Notes: generated from the letters alone by a model not told the origin. 64,000 bases of DNA from Macrothele yani (GCA_039090855.1 CM077011.1:20151001-20215000); one strand, 5' to 3'; shown: positions 22,445 to 34,564, numbered from the stretch's first letter. A program made the numbers and translations.

Positions 22445-24370
22445 ATGTCGGTGTTTCATCTGAAAAACTTACATATATTATGTGACTTTCTTTTCTTCAT
22501 TTAATTGTACTTCTGCGCTCTGTGCGTGATATTAATATTTATTTTCTCAGTTTGTAAATCATACGTATTTAATTCTTCAGTTTGGAAATCATACGTATTT
22601 AATTCCTCAGCTTGGAAATCATACGTATTGAAGTTCACTTTTCTAAATCAAACGGAAAAAAACCCATTAAATTCAGAGTCAATGAGATAAGAATAAGATG
22701 TCTCTGGGGTGTTTTTTGTTTTTTTTCATACTACCAAATGTTTTTATGTAGTGAAAAATGCAACAAAAGGATCAAATTAAAATTATTTCTCCCCAATCCT
22801 TAATTTGTCCGTTATTTTCTGCATTTTAGTGCATGCTTTTCAATGAAATGTTGGTAGTTCAGGCACACGTTTCCGTTCGGTGTAATTGTGTAGTATTTGT
22901 TTCCTAAGTTTCTGAATCACACGCATTTATTTCAAAGTTCTTGAATCAAATGAGAAAAAAACATTGAATTAGTATTAAATCACATAGGAAGAAGATATAT
23001 TTATTTTTATTTTATACCACCGAATGCCTTTTTATGGAATGATGAAAAACAAAAGGATCAAGTTCAAGTTATTTATCCCCAGGCTTTCATTTGTCGAACA
23101 TCTGCTACCTTTTAGTGCATGGTTTTCAATGAAATGTTGGTATATCGTTTGCATATCTTGCATATAGTAGATCAGATATTTTTTGCATTTAATTTTAAGT
23201 TTCTGATCTGTGTATAATATTATTTTTCGGCATTCATTTTCACAGTTTCTGAATCTTACTTTATTTTCATTATTTTAATCAGATGAGGAAAACATTAAAT
23301 TTAGATTCAATCACATATGAAAAAGATATCTCTGTTTTTTTTCATACGACTGAATGTTTTTATAAAATAAATACAACAGTGATGAAATTCAAAATATTTC
23401 TTCCCAATCCTTAATTTTGTTGAACAGTTCCTGCATTTCAGTTCATGATTTCTGCGAAATGTTGATATGTCATTGCTCATCCTGCATATCATACGATAGT
23501 TTGATTTTTTCATTTACATTTACCTTTCCGTTCTGTTTGAATTTCTAATTGTTCAGCATTTATTTTCTCAATTCCTGAATCGTACATATTTCCTTTTTGT
23601 TTCTGGAACCAAATGGGGATTAACATTTAATTCAGATTCAATCAAATAAGAGAAGATATATGTGTTTGTTTATTTTTATACCACTAAATGATTTTATGAA
23701 ATCAATGCAGCAAAATGATCAAATTCAAATAATTTCTTCCTAATCCTAACATTTGTGCATTTTATTCCATGCTTTTCAAAGAAATGTTGGGTTTTCATTT
23801 GCATACCTTGCTTATCATAGGTAAGGGTTTTTTAACTTACTTTTATGCTTCCGTTCTGCGTATAGTATTATTTTTCAGCATTTATATGACCAGTTTCTTA
23901 ATCATACTTTATTTTTATTATTTTATTCAGATGAGAAAAACATTAAATGCAGATTCAATCACATATGAAGATTATATCTCTTTTCTTTATAGCACCGAAT
24001 GTTTTCATGAAATGATTGCAGACAGTTGAACAAATTCAAATTATTTCTTCCTCATCCTCAATTGGCGAACAATTTCTGTATTTTAGTCTATGCTTCTCAA
24101 AGAAATGTTGGCCATTTATTTACATACCTTGCATATCATAGGTAAGGGCTTTTTTTATTTATTTTTATGTCTCCGTTCTGCGTATGATACTATGTTTTCA
24201 TATTTATCTTCCGAGTTTCTGAATCGTACTTTATTTTTCTATTATTTTAATCAGATGAGGAAAACATTAAGCTCATATTCAATTACCTATGAAGAAGATA
24301 TTCTTGTTATTATACCAGCAAATGTTTTCATGAAATGAATGCAACAAAAGGATCAAATTCAAATTAATAA
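22445..24370. repeat. Tandem array of diverged ~320-bp units, about 6 copies
   Basis: A marker like TTTTATGAAATGAATGCAAC followed by AAAAGGATCAAATTCAAATT recurs near 22742, 23031, 23357, 23690, 24005 and 24327, a spacing of 289-333 bp. Other words (GAAATGTTGG, CCGTTCTGCGTATA, AGATGAGGAAAAACATTAA) keep the same order in each unit. Within the first unit a 30-bp block around AAATCATACGTATTTAATTC is itself repeated three times (22545-22630). Copies are old. Confidence 0.85.
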
Positions 24371-24892
24371 GCATTGTTTGTAATCTATACAACTCGTGTA
24401 TCCAGATCAATTCGTCAGCCATCGGAATTAGATCCTTTAGAATCCATCTTTTTGCCAAGCACGCCGAAGATAAACTCGAATCGTCAACACTGGGACATAC
24501 ACTTAAACAGAAGACGGCAGTGTATTAAATTTAATTTATTTCTCCTCTGTCGTCTTCTTACGATTCTAAAACCTCTTTCATTTCTTTTTCCTTTCCTTTA
24601 AACAGCGCAGATTAAGTGCGAGCCATCGGACTTTGCTTCCATAAAATGCATTTCTTAAAAAGCATAGAAGTAAAAAAAAAAAAAAGTAAAAAAGACCCGA
24701 CAGAAAATGATGCAAGCAGTCTTCCCGAAAAAGTGGAATCAGAGAAAGATAAACTTCTAACTCCCGAAGTCTTTGAAACGCAAAACACCGTAATTCTTTT
24801 TTTTTCATATTTTCATGCAGAGCTTTCCCTTCCAGCTTTCATTTTTTCTCTTTACTCGCTCTGTTTGTAGGGTAACAACAATGTGGAAGGCG

Positions 24893-24900
24893 TATAAAAG
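24893..24900 (+). promoter_or_regulatory. Possible TATA box
   Basis: CGTATAAAAGG stands out in a more GC-rich patch. A start site would be expected near 24920-24925. Nothing else proves promoter use. Confidence 0.3.
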
Positions 24901-24916
24901 GACTGGCAGAGACTGA

Positions 24917-25072
24917 ATGATGCATTTTGCGTGCCAGATGAACCGGATGTTCGCGTGGATGCCTTTCGCGTCCGCGCATCCGCGCAGCAGCAGCATTTTC
25001 AGCAGTACAGAAGCTTCTGCTTATGTGACCATGCCTCACTTGTCAAGCAAACACCTAGAACTGAGAGGATGA
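24917..25072 (+). CDS. Unclassified 51-codon small ORF
   Basis: ATG at 24917 opens a 51-residue frame ending TGA at 25070-25072. It contains M-H-F-A-C-Q-M-N-R-M-F near the start and a Ser/Ala-rich stretch. It has higher GC than its surroundings and follows a TATA-like motif, but that motif is too close for the first ATG to be in the transcript; a later in-frame Met could serve. No known family recognised. It may be chance. Confidence 0.15.
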   Translation: MMHFACQMNRMFAWMPFASAHPRSSSIFSSTEASAYVTMPHLSSKHLELRG

Positions 25073-25999
25073 TTTCATGCCTAGTTGGACACTGATATGA
25101 ACCGAATATCGGTGTTTCTAGACAATTTTTCTTTTATTATTTACTACCCTTAACCGTGGTTCTTTGTTTTCTGATAACGTATTTTTCTTGAGCGCTGCTG
25201 CAGAAACACAAATGCTGTTTTCTTTCGTAGGTAATTTTGTTTTGAGCTAAACCTTTTCTAACGAGAATAAATCAACGAATAAGGATGCTCTCCTGACTGT
25301 CTGTCTATCGAGGAAATGAAGTAAACTTACAGGGTAATTTTTTTACAATATCCAAGATACTCATAAAAATAACTGCATTTAGTATACGATTTCCTGGATT
25401 AAAATAAGCATGATGTGTTATTGCACGGAGTGTTTTCTTCTTCCCTAAAGCGAACCCTAACGTTTATGCTGTAAATACTACCACACGATATTCGTATTAT
25501 AGTATCCATAATCACAAATAATATGATTTCCTTTGTATAAACGTTTGTCCTACTTTGTGGCGCAGTGAAAAGAGCGCTTGCGTGTTTCATTTGTCGAATC
25601 CCTGTTTCAACCGATACACTTCTTTTTTATTGTTGTAATGTTCATGAAATATACTTTCACATTTGGATCATATCTGTTTCACTTTGACGAAACATTATTT
25701 CCAGTGAACGAAATCATGAGAATCTTCGCATGTATATGCTTGTGATACCCCTTATCAAGGTAAGATTCTCGAGGGTGAACGAACGTTCACGAAAAATGTA
25801 GTGATCAAAGAAGTAATCAATAAATAGATGATTTAAAAAAATACTCTACATATCATATATTTGCCCTCGTCAATTCACACAGTATTTTATAATACGACGT
25901 TTGTATTGCAGCACATAAGGTATTTTACAATACGATATTCGTATTGTAGTATTTATAATACACTCTCTGACCAAAGTGCCTGGAAACTTGTCTATCCAC

Positions 26000-26930
26000 G
26001 AATTCTTTGTAAAAGGAATTAATATTCAGTTGTCCGCCCTCTCTGGCTACTTTGTAGGAGGAAATTAATTAATATCTAGTTGTCCACCCTTTCCGGCTAC
26101 TCTGTAATAGGAAAGGAATTAATCTCTAGTTGATCCACCTTTTCTGGCTATTTTGTAATAGGAAACGAATTCAAATTTATTTAGATCACCCTCTCCGGTT
26201 ACTTTGTAATTGCAAATGAATTAATCTCTAGTTGGTATACCCTCTCCGGCTACCTTATAGTACGAAATGAATTAATATTTACTTGAATCAAACACTCGGG
26301 CTACTTTGTAGGATTAAAGGAATTAATGTGTACTTTTCCACCCTTTCCGGCTACTTTGTAATAAGAAGGGAATTAATGTGTAGTTGTCCAACCTTTCTAG
26401 CTACTTTATAATAGGAAAGAAATTCTAGTTTTCCACCCTCACCAGTTAGTTTGTAATAGGAAAGGAATCAATGTCTATTTGTCCATCCTTTCCGGCGACT
26501 TTGTAAAAGGAAACGAATTAATGTCTTGTTGTCCACCCTTTCCGGCTACTTTGTATTAGGAAAGGGAATTAATATCTAGTTGCCCATTAACCTCCGGCTA
26601 CTTTGTAATGGAAAGGAATTAATGTCTAGTTTTTCACGCTTTCCTGCTACTTTGTAATAGAAATGGAATTAATTTCTAGTTGGTCCACGCTTTCCGGCTA
26701 CTTTGTAATAGGAAAGGAATTAATCTCTAGTTGGTCCACCCTTTCCTGCTACTTTGTAATAGGAAACGAATTAATGTTTATTTGAGTCACCCTCAAAGGA
26801 ATTGGTGTCTAGTTGTCCATCCTTTTCTGCTACTTTTTAATAGGAAAGGAATTAAAATCTAGTTGTTATCCTGCCTAATTCTTCGTAATAGGAAAATAAT
26901 TTAGTTCTAGTTGGTCTACCCTTTCTCACA
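26000..26930. repeat. ~55-bp minisatellite, about 16 diverged copies
   Basis: Each unit holds GGCTACTTTGTAATAGGAAA then GGAATTAAT, a TCTAGTTG word and CCACCCTTTCC. Spacing varies from about 50 to 60 bp and one unit is truncated near 26790. The divergence indicates age. Confidence 0.92.
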
Positions 26931-27190
26931 GCCTGCGCTCTTCTGGGAAGGCTTTGAGATAGATTTTTGTACGTTGCTGCGGGAACTGGCCTCCATTCTG
27001 CCACAAGAGCATTAGTCAGGTGCGTCACCTCTTTCGGGCGGTTTGGCCTGGAGGCCGACAAGAAATGGTTTACCCTCTAATTCCTCTCAAAAGTATTGCA
27101 TGGGGTTCAGATCGAGGCTCTGTGCAGGCCAGTCAATTTTGCCCACACCCATCTCATCAAACCATTTCTGCCTGGGCCACGCATTGTGCA
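26860..27190 (-). pseudogene. Tc1 transposase C-terminus, broken
   Basis: Minus-strand frames read K-I-D-W-P-A-Q-S-L-D-L-N-P-M-Q-Y-F near 27135-27085, the third catalytic block with Glu replaced by Gln. After frame changes come L-T-N-A-L-V-A-E-W-R-P-V-P and L-S-Q-S-L-P-R-R-A-Q-A-V near 26990-26900, the usual Tc1 tail. The upstream catalytic domain is missing. Confidence 0.78.
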
Positions 27191-27523
27191 CCGGAGTACT
27201 CTTGATGAAGAAAAGGGCATTCACCGAACTGTTTCAATTACAGTAAGACGTTACTGAGAGCACATCTTTTGAATCACTAAACGTTCAGACTGTTCTGGTT
27301 AAATTTTTGATGCATTTAATTGCACAGTAAAGCCTTGACTTCTGTAATAGAAGTTAAATAAATCAACAGTTGCTTTCTGACCTGTTTTAGCCAAAGATAA
27401 AAATATATTAGGCACTGCAGCAATCATATTAACTGAACTGAATTTTCAATAGAAGAAGTAAGTGTTCTGTGGTGTTATAATCTGCGGAACGGAGAGTAAG
27501 TAAAAAACAAATATAGATTAAAA

Positions 27524-28104
27524 GTGACACGGGGATGCGTTCCTGTTTATCCAGAACTGAAAGATGCTTTCATAGTTAAAACTTTAAAATCAATTCATTG
27601 TAAGGTGGGAAGTGTTTGGCAAAATCCCAACAACTGTCTTTTAAGGTTAAGGTCAAAAATACCAATTCCCAAGCACAAATGCACGTACCCCAAGGTCTCC
27701 ATGAGGTATCACCATAGAAAACTTGAATTCATTTCCATAATGATCAAAGTTTGCAACTGGGCAGTAACTGGCCATTGACCACCTGCGGGCGCTGAGATTC
27801 TAGAAATTGCTTCACAACAGATTTCTCGATTAAATCTTTACGAAACACCTCCACGGTTGCAAGCATTTCAGCGATGAACCAACACTTGCGCTTACTGGAT
27901 ACGTTATTTGTCATGACAAAGTTTTGTGACAGAACAGAAATCGAAAGGATTAGATCGTTAGATGGCAGAAAATATATTAAAATTGGAAAAGGAGATGAAG
28001 CAGAATGGTATCGTATCTTCCAAGATATCAGTATTGCGCTTCCAAAACTATTTCCGTCAATAAACATGGATCACACAGAAATTCAAGGTAGGGGATTCCT
28101 TTAA
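27524..28104 (+). other. Unclassified open-frame stretch
   Basis: Two frames, 27524-27778 and 27874-28104, have protein-like composition: the first holds R-S-K-I-P-I-P-K-H-K-C-T-Y-P-K-V, the second D-G-R-K-Y-I-K-I-G-K-G-D-E-A-E-W. The second ends near a GTAGGG that could be a donor site. I recognise neither. They could be remnants of one gene or transposon split by a frameshift. Confidence 0.3.
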
Positions 28105-28357
28105 TTGATATTTTTAATTTTGATACAAGTAGTGCTTCTTCAGAATATCAAGGCATGATGCTAGAATTTTAAGCAATATTTTAGGCAATAGGCTATTACC
28201 TTCATCATCATTTTAAATTTATTTCTTTTTAGAATCTTGAGCATGAATTTTGTCCTTAGTAAAACAATACTCATATGGCCAAGGCTCTCAAAAGGAAGTA
28301 AGAAAGAAGCTGAAAGTCTGCGTTCTGGTTTATAAGGAACAAAATTTAAGTTAAAAA

Positions 28358-29130
28358 GTGTTGAAAAAATTTCGAGGATCACCCAAATCATTAGAGTGCA
28401 TGGTGTCAAAAATACACAAAAATGCAGATATCTATGGAATAAAGATAAATAAAAATAAGACAAAACTAATGGTAATAGAGAAGGTTCCAAAACAGGCTTT
28501 CCTTAAAATTGAAGCACAATACATCAAACAAGTTAAATAATTTCGCTATCTGGGTCAAATTATTATTAAAAATGCGAGATGTGAAAAGGAAATTCGAATG
28601 AGACTGGGGATGGCAAAAACGGCCTTTAGAGAGAATCAAAGACTACTGACTGCTGGAAATATAGATCTAAAATTGAGGGGAAAAATTTTAAAGGCATATG
28701 TTTGGCCATTAGCTCTTTACGGCTCTGAGACATGGATATTGACCAAGAGGGAAGTGAAAAGGCTGGAGGCATTTGAGATGTGGAGCCATAGAAGAATGAA
28801 GGGAATAAGTTGCCTCGATAGAAAGACTAACGAGCAGGTCATGGAGAGAGCGGGAGAACCCAGGCATCTGATCAACATGTTAAAGAGAAGAAGAATGTTA
28901 TGGATAGGACACACATTGCACCATGGTGGCCCGATTCTGAAAGTTTTGGAATGGAAAATTCAAGGCTAGAGATGAAGAGGACGGCCAAGAAATGCGTTTG
29001 TGGCACAGTTACTCCAAGACACTAATACTAGGACATACTAGGACTTGAAGAGAATGGCGAAGAATATAGAGAAATGGAGACTGAGTACATCTACTGAACA
29101 ACCAGTCCTTGGACTGAGTAAGCAAGAAGA
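28358..29130 (+). pseudogene. LINE reverse-transcriptase C-terminal remnant
   Basis: Frames across 28358-28969 read Y-G-I-K-I-N-K-N-K-T-K, then F-R-Y-L-G-Q-I after a stop, then Y-V-W-P-L-A-L-Y-G-S-E-T-W-I-L-T-K and R-L-E-A-F-E-M-W, the thumb and connection part of non-LTR reverse transcriptases. The catalytic F-A-D-D motif is upstream of what is preserved. 5'-truncated as is usual for LINEs. The family differs from the LINE at 29480-30760; I do not assign a clade. Confidence 0.8.
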
Positions 29131-29479
29131 AGACGTGAGCTGCTTGAGACGAAATAACGAAACCAAAAGCAGACTAAATGATGTCTCACAATTATTTAAT
29201 CCCTAAGTCCTACTATTTGATTGCCAGTTTTCATTACAAATGGTCGGATAGGAAAATGATATATAGAAAGAGAGAGAAACAGACAAAACAAAACAAAACG
29301 AAAAGAAACGTACTCTTGAAATTATTAGAAATGAAAGAAAGTATGATTCAGATCAAAAGGAAAAGATACGAATTATGTAAATAATCCGTGATATAACAGC
29401 CAGCTAAATATGAACAGGCGAAAAATTTAAACAGATATAGTAGAAATCCACTCCACTATTTTTAATAAAATTATAAATC

Positions 29480-30760
29480 ACATAGAAATCATCATCATTA
29501 TCAATCCACCGCTGGACGAAGGTATCCCCAAGTTTCTTCCAAAACGGTCTGTCTTTGGCCAGTCTCATCCATGTTACTCCCACATACTTTCGAATTTTAT
29601 CCACCAAACTCCCATGTGGTCTTCTGCGTCTTTTCCTGTCCCTTATATTCTATCTAAAATTTCGGCTGTCCATCGATGGTCTGCCCTTCTGGCAATATGT
29701 CCAGCCCATTGCCATTTCAGGGATTTTACTCTGATCATGATGTCTTCCACTCCTGTCATTTTTTTGATCCACGAGTTCCCCTTCTTATCTCTCCTGGTTA
29801 CAACAAGCATGCATCTCTCCATGCTACTTTGAGTTGTATGCAGCCTTTGTATGTTTCTTTTAGTTAAGGTCCACGTCTCTGCACCATACGTAAGCACTGG
29901 AAGGATGCATTGATCAAACACTTTTCTTTTAAGACATAATGGCATATTGCTCTTGAAAATTATGCTGTTTCTTCCAAAAGCTCTCCAAGCAAGTTTTATA
30001 CGCCGATTAATTTCTTCATCAATGTGACCTTAACTTGATATCTTCTGTCCAAGATAAATGTAGGTATTGATTACCTCCAGCTTTTCCTCATCAATCGATA
30101 AATCTTCATTTCTTGTAAAAGCATTGAACATCACTTTTGTTTTCTGAAAGTTCATTTTTAATCCCACTTCTTTACTCTTGTCAGCAAGTTCATACTCTGA
30201 TGGGGTAGTTGCAAAATTGACTATGTCATCAGCAAAACGAAGGTGAGTTAGATAATCTCCATTAATCTTTATCCCTTTGTTTTCCCAGTTCAGTGATTGA
30301 AAGACATTTTCCAAAGTGGCATTAAAGAGTTTGTGAGATATCGTGTCGCCTTGTTTCACTCCCTTTTAAATTTTTATGGGTGCTGTATTCTCAAAAAGCC
30401 GAATCTTTGTACTTGCATTTTCATAGATATTATTATTAATATTAATGTATGCATATTGAATACAGCAGGATATCAAAGCCACTGTAACTGATGATGATTT
30501 CACCGAATCAAAGGCCTTTTCATAATCGATAAAAGCCATGCATAACGGAAGTTCATATTCCCTTTCGGTTTCAATTAGTTCGCTCAGTACGTGGATATGA
30601 TCTATAGTGCTGTCTGTATCCACTCCTGAATCAAGCTTGTTCTCTCGGTTGAGCCATGTCCATTGTCACTTTCAATCGATGTGAAAGAATATTAGTGAAG
30701 ATTTTATAAACCACTCATAGGAGGCTGATAGGCCCGTAGTTCCCCAGATCCTCAATGTCA
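29480..30760 (-). pseudogene. RTE-like LINE reverse transcriptase, broken
   Basis: Minus-strand pieces in order: V-L-S-E-L-I-E-T-E-R-E-Y and C-M-A-F-I-D-Y-E-K-A-F-D-S-V (motif A, near 30530), K-Q-G-D-T-I-S-H-K-L-F (motif B, near 30350), L-R-F-A-D-D-I-V (motif C, near 30235), then Y-I-Y-L-G-Q-K and L-T-Y-G-A-E-T-W-T-L-T-K near 29885. Stops and frame changes separate them. The 3' side ends with GATGATGAT-type sequence near 29490, a tail seen in RTE-like elements. The same family recurs at 53815-55070 and 46480-46815. Confidence 0.85.
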
Positions 30761-31113
30761 CCTTTTTTATGTAGCAAGATTATTATAGCTCTTTCTTTTT
30801 ATAATTTTATAATCACATAGAAATAGATGTGTTGAAAAGCCGAAAGTGTGAATCATACCGCCACGCATAACTGAATGTAAAAAAAACTGTTTACTAAAAT
30901 GTATACGCCTGCGTGCATCTTTGCGTCCAAAGGAAGTATTTCGTATAAATGGGAAGGAACAAGCATACGATAGTAAAATGTACCAATGTTTGATGTCAAT
31001 AAGGTGTTATGATTATTTTTAGTAAGATACATCCTTGTATATAAAAGGCTAAGTTGGCGACGACCTGGATCACTTTTTAAGTCGTGATAGCAACAATCGA
31101 GAAACAAATGTTT

Positions 31114-31290
31114 GTAACGTCACGATTAGCTTTTCATGTTTTCGTACAGGTGACGTCATCAGCTACACGTGCACAGGTCACGCGTATATCACTTTGTTTT
31201 GTTGTCATAGTAACAAAGAACGCTGCTATTAGTGTGACGTCATCTCATCCAAATCATTCTCACATGACGTCAGAGATGCGTTACGTCACA
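31114..31290. promoter_or_regulatory. Cluster of CRE-like TGACGTCA motifs
   Basis: Three exact TGACGTCA octamers lie at 31151-31158, 31235-31242 and 31265-31272, with half-variants TAACGTCAC at 31115 and TTACGTCAC at 31281. TGACGTCA is the consensus for CREB/ATF-type bZIP proteins. The cluster lies in the teneurin intron. The same octamer also occurs in transposon ends in this window, so a mobile-element origin is possible. Confidence 0.4.
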
Positions 31291-31829
31291 CGGTCAACTC
31301 TTTAGAAATAGGATTTTTACGTCAGAAATTTTGGTTTCACTAGACATACTCTTGATATACTTTATTACGCTGTTTATCAGAAAAAGACGAACATTTATAT
31401 TTCGGTGCTCACACCGTGCTATCCATAACCGTTTCTATTTAACGTTTTGTTTACATCTTTTTTCTTTCGTTTGAAATCAAAGTTTTTTGGGGTTTTTTTC
31501 GAGTCCGGTGGAAGTGAAAGAATTCAGTTCTCGGCTGTAAAATGGTTATTATTTATATATTTAAACATACAAGATTATTATTATTTCATAGATTTTCCTC
31601 CTGAAATATTTAACAGACGTAAATACTTATAAATTTATTAATTTTAATACGTACTTTCAACGACGTGGATGACTTTTATTTCAGTAAGGCAAGGACGAAC
31701 GTTAGTGTCCTTGGCGAACTTGACTGTTGTTTTAAACCTCGCCTATGCCGCGTCAAAACAGAAATTTATCTCCTTCATTAGACGAAGAGATTGACGGTAA
31801 ACGCCACATACCCTATTTGCCTCCCCGAT

Positions 31830-32010
31830 GGCTTCTGCTCATTCGTCCGAGCTGGGTCCGGGTTCGAATCCCGGTGAGGCATGGATGTTGTGTTTGTCTT
31901 AAGGCACCGGGTTTCTCCCTTCCCTGGAACTATTGACCCTAAATTAGGTACGAGCGACTACTTATAGCCCATTGAGTTGCTCATGGTGGTTATTAAACAC
32001 CCAATAAGAA
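31830..32010 (+). mobile_element. tRNA-derived SINE in the Helitron
   Basis: GGTTCGAATCCCGGTGAGGC, GGATGTTGTGTTTGTC and ATTGAGTTGCTCATGGTGG match the main family. The 5' head is short and the A tail is only AAGAAAAAAAGC. No clear target duplication was seen. Confidence 0.82.
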
Positions 32011-32171
32011 AAAAAGCATATTACGAACGAGCAAGGCGCTAACAACGCACTGCTGTCAAAAGAGATGTCAACTTCCGGAATGACGAACATGCCAAACAAA
32101 AATGACAAAAATGCAATGCAGCTGAAACAAATTCTGAAACTCTGGGTTTGCTTGATCGTCGTACTTAAAAT

Positions 32172-32860
32172 ATGACGCCGGAACATATTGAAGCTGAATC
32201 TCAGCGCATAACAAATGTACATATTGCAGAGGCACAAAATACGACCACTGAAGAAAGGAATGAACGCTGCGCTCGAGAGGTTCAGAGGACATTAACGAAC
32301 CGACAGCAAAAAACAAATGCTACACGTCATGTGGCTTTAAACCATATAGACGATGAAAAGTCTATCGAGACACTCATGTTGTACTCTTGAGCAAATTTGT
32401 TAATTTTTTAAAGCCAAAACATTTGCCACAGAAAGACCTTCACATTGTAAAATTTCTAAATGTTGCTCAAAAAGAGCAGTAAAATTAGATCCTATTCGCA
32501 CTTCTCCATTAATTGAACAACTTATGAAATCAGCATGAGCATTCAAAAAACGTTATGGTTAACATACGGTCTTTTAATAGTTTTCTTGTATTTGCATCAA
32601 TGACAGCACAAATGGCTCCTTCACCAGCTTATGGGCATTATTGATTTAGAATAAATGGATCCATCTATCATCGTGCAGGAGCATTTCATCTTGATAATGG
32701 TGAACAGTGGAAATACGCTCTATTGTACATATTGGATCCTGATGAGGCTTCTGCCCAAAGAGTGCAAATGCGAGAAAATAGTGGGGGCAATAAAGATCTG
32801 TTACAAACACTGAATACATTCATGACAGAAAGTAATCTATTTGTGGAATAATTTAAAATG
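32172..32860 (+). pseudogene. Helitron Rep-like N-terminal region, broken
   Basis: A frame at 32172-32390 is rich in Glu/Arg (E-R-N-E-R-C-A-R-E-V-Q-R) as in the N-terminus of Helitron proteins. Downstream fragments read F-R-I-N-G-S-I-Y-H-R-A-G-A-F near 32650 and Y-A-L-L-Y-I-L-D-P-D-E-A near 32720, typical of the segment before the Rep domain. Stops separate them, and the HUH Rep core is not present. Confidence 0.7.
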
Positions 32861-33031
32861 CTTTATAAAGTCGAGCAAGAGTATTCAAGATGCTCACATG
32901 AATAATGCTGTTCCTTCTAATGTATCAATGGCTATTATTCAAGATTGTAGAAATGATCAAAGGCGTTATAATGCTCCAAGATCTAATGAGGTTGCTATTA
33001 TATTATAAACCATACTTCAGCTCTGATTCAA

Positions 33032-33559
33032 TTGATGCCGACGGCAAAGAAAATATTGAACGGTATTATCCTATTAGAGTTTTTAAATGAGCAAACTCCA
33101 TCAGCAATGTCACTTCACAGACTGAAGTTGAAGATTGGAGCTATTATCATGCTCCTGAGAAACCTCAATAAGCAACGAGGTTTATGCAATGGAACAAGAC
33201 TGATAATTAAAGAACTAAAACCCAATTTGGTCACTGCAGAAGTACTCACAGGCTCAGCATGTGGTAAAACAGTTTTTATTCCGCGAATTGACCTCGCACC
33301 TACTGATATAGACCTCCCATTCACATTAAGACGACGACAATTTCCTGTAAAACTCGCCTTTGCTATGACCATTAATAAGTCTCAAGGTCAAAAACTGGAG
33401 AAAGTAGCTACCTATCTTCCTGAACCAGAGCTTAGCCATGGACAACTTTATGTTGCTTTGTCAAGATTTCTACGGTTTGATGATGTCACAGTTAAAGTAG
33501 TCCATGAGCCAGAAAAGGAAACCTACTCCCAGATTCCGAAAAAATATTTACAAAAATGA
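33032..33559 (+). pseudogene. Helitron Pif1-type helicase C-terminus
   Basis: The frame reads L-K-I-G-A-I-I-M-L-L-R-N-L and G-L-C-N-G-T-R-L, then F-A-M-T-I-N-K-S-Q-G-Q near 33360, and H-G-Q-L-Y-V-A-L-S-R near 33440. These are the last motifs of the SF1 Pif1 helicase of Helitrons. It is open to its natural-looking end at 33559, but the Walker A part is deleted; the fusion to Rep-side sequence occurs near 33000. Confidence 0.88.
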
Positions 33560-33699
33560 TAGTGCACAAAGATATTTCCCAACGTCGTTAATAAACGCTT
33601 GAATAAGAATAAGTGATTTCTGGAACCCGTTGTATTCTTATCTCAACGGGTTCTGCAGCTAGTCTTTTCATAATTGATATGATGGATTTGTCCTACAGT

Positions 33700-34560
33700 A
33701 TTTCGGAGAAACTCTGCGAGTTAAACATACGTTTAACAATATAGTAACTATACCCACCAAAGTAGAATTTTGAAATATTTTGTAGAATGTATTTGACTGC
33801 TATAATTTCACGACCGCAAACTCAAATAGGTTTTGAAAGAAATAATTTTGCAGCTATTGAATTTCGTGGAAGCTTTGAAATAGTACAGGATGCCCCACAC
33901 AACAAAACAAAATAGCGACGTACTATAAGAAAAGTGTTTTTTTTTTTTTACACATTTTTCATTTGCCCAGATATCCTGCTTTAATGCGATATTATTTTAA
34001 ACATTTCAAATTCCGAAAACTCGAAATCTTAACCTGTACGGTAATTCTTCGCCTTCAATTGTGTGTGTTTCTTAGAGCTTATTCAATTACAAATAAAGAT
34101 TTCGTTCTTTATTTTGTTTTCTTTTGATTAATAGAACATATTCCAGTTAAATGATTCCACGCAATTCATTTTATTTTTAGTTTCAGGAATACACTGACAA
34201 CACTGGCCCACAATCGGATTCTTGTATTTCTTGTTAAACTTGGGCAACACAGGACCCATTTGCTAGTAAAAATAATTCAAATAAGAGGGATGAGACATAA
34301 TTTTCTGGTGTAACTGTCATGTCCTTTAAATGAAAAGAATGCGTGGTGACATAATAGCAAAAATTATCTACAATTTATTGGCATATGAAATCTCAAACAA
34401 CACTTTACGATAATTAACACTGCTTTCGTCATAAAGAACGACGCAGTTAGATTAAAATAAAATAAAAACGACTTTTAAATTTTTTCAGTTTTTTTTTCAA
34501 GCAGAAAGACTGTTGTAAATAGTATGTATTAACCATTTGTATTCCTACTAGACAACTGAA
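33700..34560. other. AT-rich intron DNA, no gene seen
   Basis: Nothing recognisable between the Helitron end and the MITE. Confidence 0.5.
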
Positions 34561-34564
34561 TTAA

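Larger units (their letters stand above)
25960..27250 (-). mobile_element. Tc1-like remnant with internal minisatellite
   Basis: A transposase C-terminus on the minus strand (26860-27190) is followed, on its 3' side, by a ~55-bp minisatellite (about 26000-26930), and then by CACTCTCTGACCAAAGTGCC near 25969, which looks like a Tc1-type terminus. The second terminus was not found, so the span is approximate. Confidence 0.55.
31745..33662 (+). mobile_element. Helitron, internally deleted, with 3' terminus
   Basis: Rep-type N-terminal and Pif1-helicase C-terminal coding remnants are in order. The end is diagnostic: AACCCGTT (33624-33631) and AACGGGTT (33645-33652) form a hairpin, then CTGCAG, and CTAG at 33659-33662, followed by T. 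Helitrons end with a hairpin and CTRR and insert between A and T. The 5' end was not located. A SINE is inserted at about 31830-32010. Confidence 0.85.
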
